Assembly (NCBI GenBank): GCA_020747065.1
Contig: JAGMVK010000009.1
Coordinates: forward strand, 2,294,001 to 2,358,000
Length of the DNA stretch: 64,000 nt
From: Cadophora sp. MPI-SDFR-AT-0126
Taxonomy: Eukaryota > Ascomycota > Leotiomycetes > Helotiales > Ploettnerulaceae
Direction: 5' to 3'
This document shows, in pieces, positions 11,630-24,334 of this stretch (position 1 is the first letter of the stretch; each line of letters opens with the position of its first letter). A program made the translations under genes and the position numbers. The notes under the pieces are model-generated. The model did no database searches and had not been told where the DNA came from. It was given only the letters and a program-made list of their open reading frames with translations.

Positions 11630-14033
11630 ACTTAAAGCGGCTTTAATAAGTCGATCCAACTCAACAGTTTAATTAAATACGTTCTAATACAATTTCCCCT
11701 ACTAAGTACAACAAATCCTAAGTGCGCCCCTAAGCCCCCCTTTTATAGCGCAGTCTTTATAATAAACGTTAAAGTATTAAAAGCCTGAATTATCTCCTTA
11801 GTAGCCCTAATAGAGTTCTACCCACTTGACACAGGCAAAGTAGCTCTGGTCGCTTCCGTTAGCACAAAGAAAATCTGCCGACGTCTTCATTCTATTGGTG
11901 AATAAACGGTCTTGAGTCTTCCTGTATTTTCTTTCATATTTGCACAACAAAAAGTGTAGTGTACTTGGTGCGTAGAGTCTGGCTGGAAGTTTTTGCGTAG
12001 TCGAGGCACTCGTCCAGCACATCCTTATTCTCCTTTGAACTATATTTCCACTATCGTTTTACCCCTACTTGTAAGTATCTTTGCTGTTCTCTATCGCTCT
12101 CGTGCAATGATGATCTCAAGAGGCAAGTCCCAGCTTCAGCACCAAGGTCACTCGTTGTGTTTGGACGGTCGCTGGTAAAGCAGGATCAACGAATCGGCGG
12201 GGACTTTCTTAGCCCGACGTTTGGCGTCGTCATGTTGAAGAATGCATGAGATAGTAATATGCAGGGACTTCGGGGTCGTCGCCAGATAGGTGCAGGAGTG
12301 GCATCGCCAATTCTATACCCCACCAGTAGCTACGCCACCATCTTCTACCCTGCAGCTTGCCCCGCCTAGATGGGGTAAATGGCTGTGACTAGCATTGGTG
12401 ACAGGTTCAGTCTGGACTTTGATGGAGTTTGCATTGAGGAGGAATTCGGAGAGAAACATAATGACTAATGTGTGGATTTAGCAGAAAGGAAACAGTGAAA
12501 GGAGGCGGATTTGTGAGTCTTATATTGCACCAATCCCTTCGTGCTATTATTTCGGGTAGTACCAGTGACCTCTACGATTGTGGTGGATGTGGGGTACTGC
12601 ACCAGAAGTCAATAATATTTCAATGCAAGTGCAAAACTACACCAAAATACAGCTTCGTACACACCATGAATGACGTGCATTCTCTGTCTACGCAGCCTTT
12701 GATAATTCTGTTGGATGAGGCTACTAGCAAACCAAATCTCTCGATCGTTACTGGTTATTGCCCAAGTAAGTACCTCCGTACAGCAGTAGTGGAGTGCATG
12801 GCCTACAACTCCGTATTATTTCTGCCCCGTGTGAAGTAGTCTGCGTCAGTCCGACGAACTGGTCCACAGTTTTAGAGCGAGTGCGCGGACTGGAGCCAAC
12901 GCGGGCTTTGCCTCACCGACTGATGTGCAACTACTACTGGTGTTTCTGAAGTGATCAATAGCCTTCAGGGGTATGAATATGAGGACAGCTTGGCTGGAAT
13001 CCATCGGGTGATTCATTCGTCAGTCAAACCTCTCTTCTTGGCTACTTTCTCAACCGCGAATCACCTTCAGCCTGTTATGATATTACTTTGAAATCGGAGC
13101 TCGGGAGATCATAATACGTACCTAGGACATCAAGTTTCGGTACCCTATGTTTGTTCCGAACAGTCCTTGATCATATCTGCAGCTTCCGCCTTACGGACCG
13201 CTCTAAAAGGTCCTACATATCATCAGGTTCTGGCCTTATGCAAGAACAGGCTGTGCTACAGCATGTGGGCCATTTCCTTTCGGGTATTCATTCTACATCA
13301 ACATTTACGTTGCGCTTGTGGCGGGTTATTGAGCACAAGAGAGAGAGGGAGGGATAGCAAGACACTTGCTTAATGGCAGTAACGAATGCTGGAGAAAGCA
13401 TAGCATTCTCGATGATGGCACGCCGAACACAAATCTCCGCTGATCCACGGTGACGACAACAAGAGTAAGTTGACATCGATCGACATTGAGCAGGAAACCT
13501 TTTCGCCCGCTGCAGGAGTTCCACACAAGTCAAATCCACACCTCCCAAATCTTTCCAAAAGTGTACAGCCGGTCACCCATGTCCATCAGCCGAGTCTTTC
13601 ATGTACAGAGAGTTTATTTGTTCTTAGAAATGCACGAACAGCGAACGACTCCGAGCAATGAGGTCGTGACTCGGCTTATGTCGAGCTCCAGGCATACATG
13701 TCGCAAGTTTGATCGGGTTTAAATGCGGTACTGAGTCGTGAATGGATATTGATTCAAGACTACATACAAGAGTGCCATAACCCTCTGGGTACAGGCCAAA
13801 GTTCGCAATTAGAACCAAAATACCAATATTCATTGAACGCATCGCGAATCCTCTCGCTCAACAGGAGGTAGCTCAGGGTTGGTTTTGGCACGAGCAATCG
13901 TTACCAGTAGCTGAAACCTGGATCTTTCGGCTGCAAGCGAGGAATAAACGGGGTGAAACCTACATTGTGACAGACTGACAGACTTTGAATTGCAACGAAC
14001 TCAGGGTGTGAGCAAGCAACGTCACCACAAATT
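11630..14033. other. intergenic, no supported gene
   Basis: Composition is normal from about 11800. Open frames of 60-120 codons occur on both strands. The longest, 12468-12839 plus (123 codons), shows no recognisable domain and overlaps no conserved pattern I know. I see no transposon ends here besides the TTAA at 11632. Confidence 0.6.
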
Positions 14034-15982
14034 CTAATTCAGTGGCCTGGAGTCTGCTGGCACAATTTCCTCCATACCAACTTTTTCGACGTGGCGAGTT
14101 GAGGTAGTGGTCGAATCTTCTTTGCCTACCTCACCGTCTTCGTATTTCTTGTGATGTGTAGTCAACTCCTTGGACATCTCGAATTGTGTGTGATTTGTCA
14201 TGTACTTGCTGACATCCTCAACGAAGAGTCCGCAGAGAAGAGCAATCACGGTGAAGGGGATGGTCACATAGAATACCATCTTGAAAGCGTGACCATATGA
14301 CTCACGGACTGCTTCACGTAATGCGTCCCGAATGGCGTCAGTCATGCCAGGGATTCCTTCGAGTGCGACTGGGTTGCCAAAATTGTACTGGATGGCTCCT
14401 GGAATAATCTGCCCGAGATTTGCAGGACTCAGGCCACTTCGAAGAGCAACTTCAGCAACGTCATGACCCACGTAATGGTCAAATCGAGTGTTGAACACGG
14501 TGTAGAATATCGCGGTACCTATCGACGTTCCAGCGCCACGCATAGTACCCAGTATTCCAATGCCCAAGCCCAGCTGGGAATGAGGAACGTGTAGGCTAGC
14601 AATCGCATAGGCAAGCAGCGTTATGATGGGGAATAATGATGAGCCGAGAGCAGGGATCCAGATGAATCCTTCTCGGTTGTTTGGGTAGACAACTGCCGTT
14701 GTTGCGCCGAGAAATAATGCCTGGAAGAACAGGTAGAATATAAGCTGCCATTTGATATACCCGACCTTCTTGGAGATGAGGCCGCCACCGACAGATGTAA
14801 TAGCTTGTATAATCGTCAAAGGAAGAGAGTAGACTCCTATCTTAATTGGATCCGACGTAAACATATCGGAGTATCCTCGAGGGATAAGAGAAGCCAAGGG
14901 AAAACCTTGCATACACGCCACGAAGACAACAATGGCCATTGAGCTGTATCCTCGGAACTCTTTGAAAAGACTCATTGGATAGATGGGATTAGTAGCGAAT
15001 TTGGCTTCGTACACTACCATGGCAGCGATTGTTACCACACCCACAACTATTGGTACAATAGTTGAGGCAGATTTCCAAGCGTGGTTTACAGTGCCTGCCC
15101 AAGTAAGACCAATGAGGAGAGATGCTAAACCGCCTGCAAGGAGGGCAACGCCAATGAAGTCAATCTCCTTGAGTTCTTGCCATCGAGTTTTGTCGTAGTC
15201 CCCTCGAGGGCGTGGTCTAGGGAAGTAGGTAAAAGCGGTACCAATGAAGGCGACCACTTCAACGATAATGCTTAGGTAAAAGATCCATCGCCAGCTCGCA
15301 CGCGAATAGAGAGTATTGCCGAGAAGAATGGCCACCGCTGCCCTGAAAGAGATTTAGTCAATACCGCCAGGTGGTAAAGATTTGCACGTACCATGGAAGC
15401 GCAACACCAGCTTCCAGCAGAGCCAGACCGAGTGCGCGATATTTGTTTGGCAACATCTCTGGTACTCCTGCGTATGAAACAAAGAGCAATCCACAAGCAA
15501 AGCCAATCACTGCTTGACCAGCGATCAACATATTGGTATTATGAGCTGCAGCACAAACGCTACAGCCAACGATAACAAGAATTTGACCGATAAGAACGGG
15601 CCATCTCCGACCAAAGACGTCGCTCAGTGGCCCACTGAGTCCGAAAGAGATAGCAGAGGCAAGTCCCCAGCTGCCAATTGCCCACGTCACTGCGCCTGGA
15701 TCATCGAGAGAGGTGCATATTGGGAAGATCACAGATGAATAAGTGACAACGCCAAGCCCAATTGCAGGCCCGAAGGAGATGGCCATGAACTGTGAAAGAA
15801 TTGAGTCGAAGCTATAGTTGATAACTGGGTTCACCTACGAATACCGCAGCCCATGTACCCATGCTGACTTTTGCACTCTCTGGATTGTCTTGAAGTGCAG
15901 CCTTGTGTGTGTCATTCTCGAAAGCAATGACTTTCTGAGCTTCTTGGACAAGCTCCTCAACAGGACGGTCGTGTTGAGACAT
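14034..15982 (-). CDS. MFS transporter, fungal trichothecene-efflux (TRI12)-like
   Basis: The model is complement(join(14034..15342,15392..15789,15845..15982)), 614 aa. It starts at ATG 15980-15982 (MSQHDRPVEELVQ). Introns of 55 and 49 nt have a phase 0 GTATTC donor and a phase 2 GTACGT donor. A short acidic N-terminus precedes about 14 hydrophobic segments. GPLSDVFGRRWP is the MFS loop 2-3 signature. ASWRWIFYLSI matches the segment found in TRI12-like (PF06609) pumps. RGYSDMFTSD and GTMRGAGTSIGTAIF further support that family. The C-terminal tail is hydrophilic and cytosolic by the family model. The family exports toxins or siderophores in some fungi, but substrate cannot be read here. A TATA-like stretch (about 16088-16105) lies roughly 110 bases upstream. 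Its nearest neighbour is 2.3 kb away and no cluster is evident. Confidence 0.9.
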
Positions 15983-18326
15983 TTTGAACCGAACAGGGAC
16001 TAGATTTTCGAATGAACTCAGGTGCTCAGTTGTTATTTGAACAAAAGTTAATGGAGAAAATTAAGTTCTGTCGTGGAAAAATGTGAGTGTATATATCTAT
16101 ATACCATAGGCACAGACAAATGCAAAGGTTGTAGGACAGCACGCGCGGGTCCTCAATCATTTAAAGACAAAACCCTGCTGTCAAATTGGCTACTGTAAGG
16201 GAGGAGAGAGAAAGTATAAAGCAAGCGCACGGAAAGTTCAAACTGTGGCATTATGCTTAGACTGAGTGTCGAGTCCTGGCAGAACTTACACCGATCGTGG
16301 GTAGTACTCCCGACTGAGCTCGGTGGGGTGCCCATCTTGGCTACTAAAGGACTCCATCATTTCTCCCTAGAGAACAATAGACCGTGAAACTTCCCCCAAA
16401 CTTCTCTTGATTGGTCTCGGGATCCCGGAAAACTTTAACAACCCTTCTACCTCCTGATTTATTACAGCAAATATTTTCGATCGGACTAGTGCCACATATC
16501 AACTGTCAGCACGAAGCCACCTGGACTGCGGCGTGGGAAGGAATATTGATCTCCCGTTCCGAGGAAGTCCGTTTAGGGTAGACGGTGAATCCCACAGTAC
16601 AGTGCGAGGTGGGGAAAGTCTGGGGTACCCCACCGATCGTTCCCCGCATTTGGCTAACACAAATCCAGCCCTACCCCAGATATTTCAAGCGCTTGGAACT
16701 GATCCCGTTGGATAACTTTAGACGCCATATAATTTGGTCGGTCCCGAGTCTGGGGCACCCTCTCGCGTGACCTTCAGAGACGCGTACCCAAAAGATGAGG
16801 GAATTTCCGGCAGGACCGGGATTAGAAAGAGAAGTATTGGCTTGTCTCAGGAGCTAACCGCAATGTCAATGTCCAATCTACTCTTCTAGTTTCTGTGCCT
16901 CTTGATCGGGCTGCTTGTTTCTAATGCTGTAAAGGACCAGAGCAGTGACGTCAAGTGCACAGTAAATAGGGGGAGCAGGCCGCGTCTACCTTAAATTTTA
17001 ATCCTCACCCAACTCATGAAGCAAAGAAGCACTTCTCGGTTGCAGCATCAATCTTCCGCCTCCTCGATGACGAATATTTAATAGCTAGACCGGTCAAATC
17101 ATATGAGCAAGTGTGCCAGGGCAAATCGCTATCCAGGGCAGGTGCGGGAAAATGAGCAACTATGAGGCAGCGGCATGCTTTCCTGCCGAGACAATGACTT
17201 CGAACTCTCCTCTCACCTCAGACAAGACCCAGGATATCCATTGGCTTCCAAGATGCATCCTCAAAGCTTTGGGCAACACTGGAGAGTAGCTCCAAGCCTC
17301 GGTTTAGTCCAACACGCAAGCTTCCTTGGCGGAAGTGATGGAAGGGCCACACCACATCCAACGATAAGCTCAAATCAGTGTTGAGCCCAAGAAACCACGG
17401 AAGTTGTAACAAAATGACGATGAAGGTCTTACTAGGCATGGAAAAGAGTTTGCCTCTTTCAAGCAACAATGAACAAAGCCTCGAAAATCCCTCAAGAAAT
17501 TAGGCTTGGGGGCCCTTCGGATCTTGATTGCCTTGGCAGAAGACCCCAAGGTGCGTCCACTGCTGAATGTCGAGAATCTACACATGGCCAAAGCAAGCCA
17601 ATTGCAGAGACAGGCATGCATATCACACCAGCAGGAGTGTTGGGCATTGCTTCAAGAGTGCCTGGGTTCTGGCTGCCTCTGGGCTTGGGGAAAGCACTGC
17701 TGGCAAGTCAATGGGCAGCACGAGTGACTTATACGGAAAGCTGCCAATGGGGGCTTTCTAGGCCGAACTCTTAAGGAGGCCAACGATGACAATTCAAACG
17801 TCAAAGAGTACTTTAACATCTCTTTCTCGCAGTTTGTTCTGGTTCAGTGCAAGGTCCAACTGGGCTGTGGCATTAGCCACGCGTACTTTGTTTCCAATTT
17901 CATCCATTCATGAGCAAAGAATCTTTGGAGATGCGAGGCTTTGCTCATGAATACGAGTACCAAACTTCAGCTTCATCTCAACTGGAGGCCCTCCCTTCAG
18001 TCGGGGCAGACTTCCCACAACTTGACAAAAGATATTCGAGGCGGGCGGCCGCTGGCGTCTCCTCGAATTCACCGCCCAGCACGCGCCGCTGACAAACCAG
18101 CTGCCCCTCTGGTCGGGCAGAATGGATGCTCTGTTCTACTGTTGTAAGTACCTCGGCGTTTGGCCCTGAAGCTTTTGATTTGTAAAGTCAGATAAATTAA
18201 ACCTCGCAGCACGCATGTCCGTTCCCGTTTTGCATCTGTCCTTTATGTACTGATACCCATTTTGCACAGCGATTGTCTCCTCTTTTACTTACATCATAGA
18301 CCTTTGGTTCAATTGGTACTGCGATC
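15983..18326. other. intergenic between the MFS and OYE genes
   Basis: The region holds the MFS promoter side (TATA-like at about 16088-16105) and unrelated 60-100 codon frames on both strands with no recognisable domain. GGGGTACCCC at about 16622 and a related TCTGGGGCACCC at about 16748 form a weak repeated motif of unknown meaning. Confidence 0.5.
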
Positions 18327-19687
18327 ATGTCGGCTATCAACAAAGGAGCTCCAGACGCTCCATACTTCACTCCCATGCAGTCTCCAGCAGCTGCCACTGC
18401 TCATACACCCAACCCGCCAACTCTCTTCTCTCCTCTCAAGATCAGAGATGTGACGTTCCAGAACAGAATATGTAAGTCCTCAGATCTATCTCTCGTACCA
18501 CAAATATCCAATCCATCTCCATACTCCTCTACCCCGCCCCCACCTTTCCAAGATCCATACTGATTAACGACGAAGGGGTCGCCCCAATGTGTACATACAG
18601 CGCCTCAAACGGCCATCTCACTGACTTCCATCTCGTCCACCTCGGCGGCTTCGCCTACCGCGGCGCCTCCCTCACCATCATTGAAGCAACATCCGTCCTC
18701 CCCAACGGCCGCATCTCCCCCGAAGACTCGGGTCTCTGGACCGATTCACAAATCGCGCCCATCCGCCGCATAGCCGACTTCCTGCATTCCCAAAACCAGA
18801 AACTCGGTATCCAGCTCGCGCACGCTGGGAGGAAAGCGAGTACGCTAGCTCCATGGGTCGGGGATAAAGGGAGGGGTATTGCGAGTAAGGAGGCTGGGGG
18901 CTGGGAGGATGATGTGATGGGTCCGAGTGCGATTTGCTGGGGGCAGGGCTTTCCAATGCCGAGAGAGATGAGCGCGAAGGATGTGAGGGATGTGATTGAG
19001 GGGTTTAGGGATAGTGCGAGGAGGGCAGTAGAGGCGGTTGTGGATGTTATCGAGATTCATGGAGCACACGGGTATCTGATATCGTCATTCCTCAGCCCGA
19101 TCAGCAATCGCAGGACGGATAAATATGGTGGGAGCTTTGAGAATAGGATCAGGTTGTTAGTGGAGGTTATACAAGCTATACGGGAGGTTATTCCGAAGGG
19201 GATGCCTCTGCTGGTGAGGGTTTCTGCTACGGAATGGATGGAGAAGATTACTGCGGAGAGCTGGGACGTTGATTCTACGATCAAGCTCGCGAAGCTGCTT
19301 CCTGGTCTAGGAGTCGACCTGCTGGACGTCAGCTCAGGAGGGAACAACGAGGCTCAGACTGTGACGCCATTCAACGACTACCAAGTTGGAATTGCTGGCC
19401 GAGTCCGCAAAGCGCTGTACGAAGCAGGTATCAAAGACCTCTTGATCGGCGCAGTTGGCATGATCACCGAGGCCGAAGCCGCGAAGGCTATCGTGCAGAA
19501 GGGCGACGATACGGTGGAGATCACAGACGAGAATGGAGGGCTGGCTAGAGCTGATATTGTGCTTGTCGCCAGACAATTCCTGAGAGAGCCGGAGTGGGTG
19601 TTGAGGGTTGCGTATAGACTTGGATTGAAAGTGCAGTGGCCTGTGCAATACCAGAGAGGACAGTTTGTTAAGGGGAGCAAGATCTAG
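18327..19687 (+). CDS. Old Yellow Enzyme family NADPH/NADH:flavin oxidoreductase (YqjM-like)
   Basis: The model is join(18327..18471,18576..19687), 418 aa. The intron has a GTAAGT donor and an AAG acceptor, and splicing creates NRIWVAPMC, matching the family FMN-binding start. The fold is an FMN-binding TIM barrel. Visible motifs are PMCTYSASNGH (about 52-62), HAGRKAS (131-137), the substrate-binding His pair in HGAHGYL (210-216), SNRRTDKYGGSFENR, and a C-terminal GAVGMIT-EAE segment leading to ARQFLREPEWVLR. This arrangement is that of YqjM-type OYEs rather than classic yeast OYE. Such enzymes reduce activated C=C bonds using FMN and NAD(P)H. The physiological substrate is not predictable. 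Length is normal for the group and no signal peptide is present. Confidence 0.93.
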
Positions 19688-21112
19688 ATCTAGATGGATA
19701 TATCTGGATATATATTCGCATTTCATAGATAGCCATAGACAGACGATAGAATCACGAATACACATATATCGATTACTTATCACGCGCAGTCATCATCATC
19801 AGCGAAGCACAGGCATTTCTAACCTATGATACATCTCACCCGTTCTCTCCTCCCTCACAACTACAAGCAACCGTTTAAAGCAATAAAAACCCCCCCAGTC
19901 TATGCCCGTCACACTCTACCCACCCACCTCAACCCCATTCTCCGCGTCCCAACGTCCCAAAAAAAAAAAAAGCTAACTCCTGCCTCACCCACTCACTTCC
20001 CACCAGTAACCCACTTCCAAGCACCCACAACCACACCAGCCGGTCCGGCCGGTCAATTCGCACTCGCAGCCTTAGGTGGATACTGCTTGCTCTTAAAATC
20101 GACCTTGGGCTCGCACTATCTCTCGTCAGCTTTCATTACGTCTCAATCCCAAGATAAAACAAGTATAGAAATGGCTCTGGCCGTAGACGTGTCAATGAGA
20201 AAGGTGGGAGAGGGGAGGGAATGTACAGTGCATCTCTCCTCCGCGGGAATGCTATCCATGACAGAAGGGATGTGTTTGCCGCAGCCCCACCAGGTTGCTT
20301 TTTCTGAGAGATGTTAGATGAGATGAGTTGTGGATTGGAGGGCATGGGGATGGGGATGCGTACGGCAGGTTGAGCAGGTGGCTTTCATGCACATTTTAAT
20401 GATGAAGGGTGTTTCGTATCTTCCTTGATTTGAGTGGTTTAAAGTGAGGTTGGGTGAGGTTTGGGGATTTGATGTGAGGTGATGCGGGTTCCTTGAAATC
20501 TTGTATTCCGAGTTTGTTCTTTGGAAATCGATGGAATGTTGCCGTGGGAGAGATGAGGAGCACGTCTTGTTCTTGTATTTTTATCTGAATTTGTAGATGA
20601 GATGGAAGGTCCGGTTCGGAGATATGATATGAGGCTGTTTTGATAATCAGACTACGAAGTAGAAGGAAGGTCTGGCCCAGAGGTGGGGGTGGTCGTGGCG
20701 TCAGAGAGGGGCAGGCGCGGGATCTTCACGGGGAGCAGATTAGCGAGGTCGACGAGGTCGGCGATTGGTTTTGATTGGCCGAGGATGGAGATGTCAACAT
20801 CCGATGCATGAAAAGGGAGAAATCTGGCAGGGACGTCTCTTATGAATTCTAGATAGTTTTTTCCCACTAGCTTTATGAACCGCTTTCGATTCAGCATGCT
20901 CCTACTTCCACAACCATGCTAGAAGATGACTGCACGGAGAAAACATTTGTTCAAGGTTTGACACAGGTTTGTTACGACCCCTATAAATACTCATCGCAGT
21001 ACTCCTCGCAGTGCCTTCATTAAGCTTGCAAGGCTTTTACCTCTCGTCCAGAAACAACTTGAAAACCAAGCAACTCCTCCCCTCCCCTCCTCGAAGTCAC
21101 GTTGTTCCCCTT
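19688..21112. other. intergenic between OYE and HET genes (convergent)
   Basis: This is the shared 3' region of two converging genes. The 163-codon frame at 19826-20317 is rich in Pro/Thr and contains a poly-A run, so I do not call it a gene. A minus frame at 20652-20897 (81 codons, ATG start) has protein-like composition but no known domain. Confidence 0.45.
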
Positions 21113-23638
21113 TCAAACTAAAACGAGTTTCTCAGCACATTCTCCTTTGATATCGAACCCACTTCTCCAAGGGACAATAGCGTAGCCGAGAACCTTGTAT
21201 TCCTCGACAGCAGCGTCTGTCCGACGTAAAACGAGTGGCCAGTAGACACCCTCAATCTTAGCCACCAAGTCGCCTTCTCTCAAATCAACATTACATGACA
21301 CCGATCCCGGCACTCCAGATGTTGTTGAAAAGAGACGTCGCTTCAGAACGGATAGCCTATTGATTGTCTCCACCATTACTTTTACCGCACCTCTATGAGT
21401 CGACGCATTGCGCTCGATGTTTTTGATGTTTCCATGTGATGAAAGACCAACATAATTGCTACGAATAAAGTCTTGAGTGGCCTCAAAAGGCGTGCTGATA
21501 TTGGATTCGTCTATTGAGACGAATCCTGGCAGGACGCTATTGACAAGCCTGACCCAGTTGTCATAGTCGTCTTTGTTGCCATCGAACCGTGAGTTCTCGG
21601 CAGGGTTTGGGTCAGCATCCAAAGCCACGCAGGCAATATTAGCATCGTAGATTCTAGTTATTGGGAGTATGAACGACCGCCGGCGACGGATTTTTCGTTT
21701 CGGACGTCGGTCCTCGACTGGCGCCTTCGGGCAGAACAGAGACATCCATTGAGATAGCAGCAGAACTTGACCCCAAGTCCACGCAAAATATTCAGCATCA
21801 CTCATGAAGAGATCAGAGTCCATGGTTTGGAAAGTACTAGAGACCTTGATAGCAAGTTCCTTGCAAACGACGCTTACGTGAAGTCTGGACCCATCGATAG
21901 AAATCGAGTTTGCCGGCCTATCTTGAAACTCCAAATCCATGACATACTCAGGACGCGCCGAGGAGGAACCCAGGGCATCCCAATTTGGAGTCCATGAAGG
22001 TGAGTCTGGAAAGGCATCGCGATCGACATCTAGGATCAGGCTGATCAGGCATGGCTCCCACCTTAATAGATCTGTGAAGAAATCCTGGTAGACCTCACCG
22101 AGAGACTTCTTGTAGTCAGCCGAAGTAAGAGGAAGTCCGAGCCGTCTTAGAACTCCATGAGTAGCATAGGAACGATCTCTAGGCTCTGAGACTTTGCGTT
22201 CTCGTATCACCCGGACGATACTGGAGAGGTGGACAGCAACAGCGTCAACGTCCGGACTACCGAAACCGAGGCGAAAATGACAGCGTTTCGTAATAGTTCC
22301 AGAGGGATCAGGTCCAAGATAATGAATACCAACAACGATCGAAAAAGCTGCGTCAAGAACCACTGTGAGTTTTGCCCATTTAAGCCCGAGAGTTGCCCAG
22401 ATCGGGACCACGACAAGAAGTAGAATAATCAGAAAGGCAGCGTTTGAGAATAGAAGGGCAGACACGGACCAGTACCAAACATTGAGAATACCAATTCTGG
22501 GCCGAACAACCAATCTCTCTGCTGCCCTCTGGTACGATTCTGCCGAGTCATCGCCATCGGGGAGGGCACGTCGAATCTCCTGACCATTCCAGTGGGTGGG
22601 CCTGCTGATGTTCATCCACGAGCTCACCAGTTCTCTTATCGCTCGCAAGCCTTTTCCCTTCAATCCGCTGTCTGTGTAGAACCAATCATGTGTTTCTGAG
22701 GATTCATGGCAATATTGGAGCGCGCCCAACAAGTGTCCCCAATCTAGAGCATTGTCGCCACAAGCAATTGTGATGTTCCAAGCCAATAGTAGCTCTTGGA
22801 ATGTCCAAGCTCTGTCGAACCACTCCCGGTCAAAAAGATCCTCAACATCCTTCTTTGGAACTTTCCAAGCTTGCTTTCTCAGACAATACCAAATGGCTAG
22901 GAGGCCATTAGTGCGGTTCCAGTAGCGAGAAAAGTCCAACTTACGGATTAAGCTTCCTATGGCACTTAGACTGTCGCGTATCGCGCACCACATAATTCGG
23001 CCTATCAGTGCAAATTTGTACCTAGACCGCTGTTTTGATACTGGTGTAGTTGCAATTTGCATAAATGCACCAAAGAACGATCCATAAGCAGCTCTTCGCA
23101 TCCAAACTATCGCCTTACGAGATGATTTATCACCCGGTCCTAGCCAGACGACGACTCGTTCTGACCAAGAATATATCTCCTCCATCAGCTGTATCTGTTT
23201 GCTCTTTTCCTCGATATCCTGTTGATTAATACATATAGCATCTATCCAGATTGTCAATCTTCCGTACCGTTTCCGAAGAGCGATCAAGGCGTCCCGGCAG
23301 TTGGTAGTGATCGCGATGGCAGTGCCGTCGTTACATTGAATAGTGTCTCTTGGCGTCGAGTACTCTCCCCAAACATATGAAAGGGTCATGAATTTTGGAC
23401 AATCCTGAAGTGAGACTATTCGAAGGTTGCCGCTTAATGGCAATTTATCGTGAGTGATGGAGAATGCTGGGAGCGGGTCCAGATCCAGCACTCGGATGCA
23501 TCGACCCTGAATTGGTAGTCTCAGAGATGCGTAAAGTAACTCGGGGGTCGGCTTCTCCAGGGACGAAGTCTGGAGGAGATCCCCGGTTTCGATATCACAA
23601 TCGTCATATCCTGGGGGTGGAGATTTCTTTAGAAGCAT
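21113..23638 (-). CDS. HET (heterokaryon incompatibility) domain protein with central membrane segment
   Basis: A single exon of 841 aa starting at ATG 23636-23638. The HET domain (PF06985) occupies about residues 84-290: TLSYVWG at 85-91, IWIDAICINQQDIEEK at 130-145, YSWSERVVVWLGP at 156-168 and WFDRAWTFQE at 273-282, all signature blocks of the family. A hydrophobic region at about 385-445 looks like two membrane passes, which is less usual. The C-terminus (about 780-841) has the EGDLVAKIEGVYWPLVLR pattern common at the end of HET proteins. HET proteins trigger cell death after fusion of genetically different hyphae. No partner domain (NACHT, ankyrin) is fused. The specificity is unknown. 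Confidence 0.95.
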   Translation of the reverse strand: MLLKKSPPPGYDDCDIETGDLLQTSSLEKPTPELLYASLRLPIQGRCIRVLDLDPLPAFSITHDKLPLSGNLRIVSLQDCPKFMTLSYVWGEYSTPRDTIQCNDGTAIAITTNCRDALIALRKRYGRLTIWIDAICINQQDIEEKSKQIQLMEEIYSWSERVVVWLGPGDKSSRKAIVWMRRAAYGSFFGAFMQIATTPVSKQRSRYKFALIGRIMWCAIRDSLSAIGSLIRKLDFSRYWNRTNGLLAIWYCLRKQAWKVPKKDVEDLFDREWFDRAWTFQELLLAWNITIACGDNALDWGHLLGALQYCHESSETHDWFYTDSGLKGKGLRAIRELVSSWMNISRPTHWNGQEIRRALPDGDDSAESYQRAAERLVVRPRIGILNVWYWSVSALLFSNAAFLIILLLVVVPIWATLGLKWAKLTVVLDAAFSIVVGIHYLGPDPSGTITKRCHFRLGFGSPDVDAVAVHLSSIVRVIRERKVSEPRDRSYATHGVLRRLGLPLTSADYKKSLGEVYQDFFTDLLRWEPCLISLILDVDRDAFPDSPSWTPNWDALGSSSARPEYVMDLEFQDRPANSISIDGSRLHVSVVCKELAIKVSSTFQTMDSDLFMSDAEYFAWTWGQVLLLSQWMSLFCPKAPVEDRRPKRKIRRRRSFILPITRIYDANIACVALDADPNPAENSRFDGNKDDYDNWVRLVNSVLPGFVSIDESNISTPFEATQDFIRSNYVGLSSHGNIKNIERNASTHRGAVKVMVETINRLSVLKRRLFSTTSGVPGSVSCNVDLREGDLVAKIEGVYWPLVLRRTDAAVEEYKVLGYAIVPWRSGFDIKGECAEKLVLV

Positions 23639-24310
23639 GGATGTGGATAATCGACTTAGTCAAATTAGCATTAAAGTGAAGTACTGAGTTCCCAGAGGAG
23701 CAAACATGATTAAAATATTCGAAATAATCCCGAGGTGTGCCCAGATTGTTGGTTTGGTTGGCCGCAGGTTTGGTTGTTTTGTGTGGCATGCGGCGCGTAG
23801 TCAAACGACGGCAGCGCGAAATTCTACCAGAAAGGAGTTTCGTTCAATCAGCAGGCGCTTCGCCGCACGCAGCCATATAGTCCATACAAGCGAGCACCAT
23901 ACTATACAATTGGTCATTTAAGGTAGACTTTGAGGCAGATAATTCATCAAATGAGTCAAAATAGACGGTTAGGACCATCCAGACCACAAATGCGTTGGTG
24001 GCACCACACGACTCGAAACCAAGATCTTTCTTCCCTCCTAGGAAGCTCTACGGTTTCAGGATGCACCCAGCCAAAATGAAATTAAATATGAGTTAAGTGC
24101 TGTCACATGTGAATAGACCGTCTTTTCCATGAGAGGTTCACTACTCAGGCTCTTGGCTCTTTGCATTTTTCTCCTTCTCGCCTCCTCACCTCGCTTACAG
24201 CCTCTCTTCTACCATTTTTACACCCTTCTCTTGCACCATTGAATATTGAAGCTACAGAGAGTGATAATAATGAGCAGCATGAGAGTTTGTCATCATCATT
24301 TTACAAAACC

Positions 24311-24334
24311 TTTTTTTTTTTTTTTTTTTTTTTT
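24311..24334. repeat. poly-T tract (24 bases)
   Basis: Uninterrupted run of T following ACAAAACC. It could be a nucleosome-free promoter element, or the oligo-A tail of a minus-strand retroposed copy. No duplicated flanks are evident. Confidence 0.8.

Larger units (their letters stand above)
1410..11800. repeat. AT-rich, RIP-mutated transposon block
   Basis: Composition switches abruptly near 1410 to TA-rich sequence with almost no open frame and returns to normal near 11800. Frames recognisable as transposon proteins are interrupted mainly by TAG/TAA where Gln or Trp codons are expected. Conserved Asp, Gly, His and Cys codons read as Asn, Arg or Tyr, all explained by C-to-T or G-to-A change. 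This is the known signature of repeat-induced point mutation in Pezizomycotina. No host gene is visible inside. Confidence 0.93.

Noticed and set aside
12468..12839. 123-codon plus frame
   Set aside because: ATG start but no recognisable motif; length is within chance for this composition and no intron signals extend it.
19826..20317. 163-codon plus frame after the OYE gene
   Set aside because: Low-complexity Pro/Thr sequence with a poly-A run, in a convergent 3' region; no domain or homology pattern.
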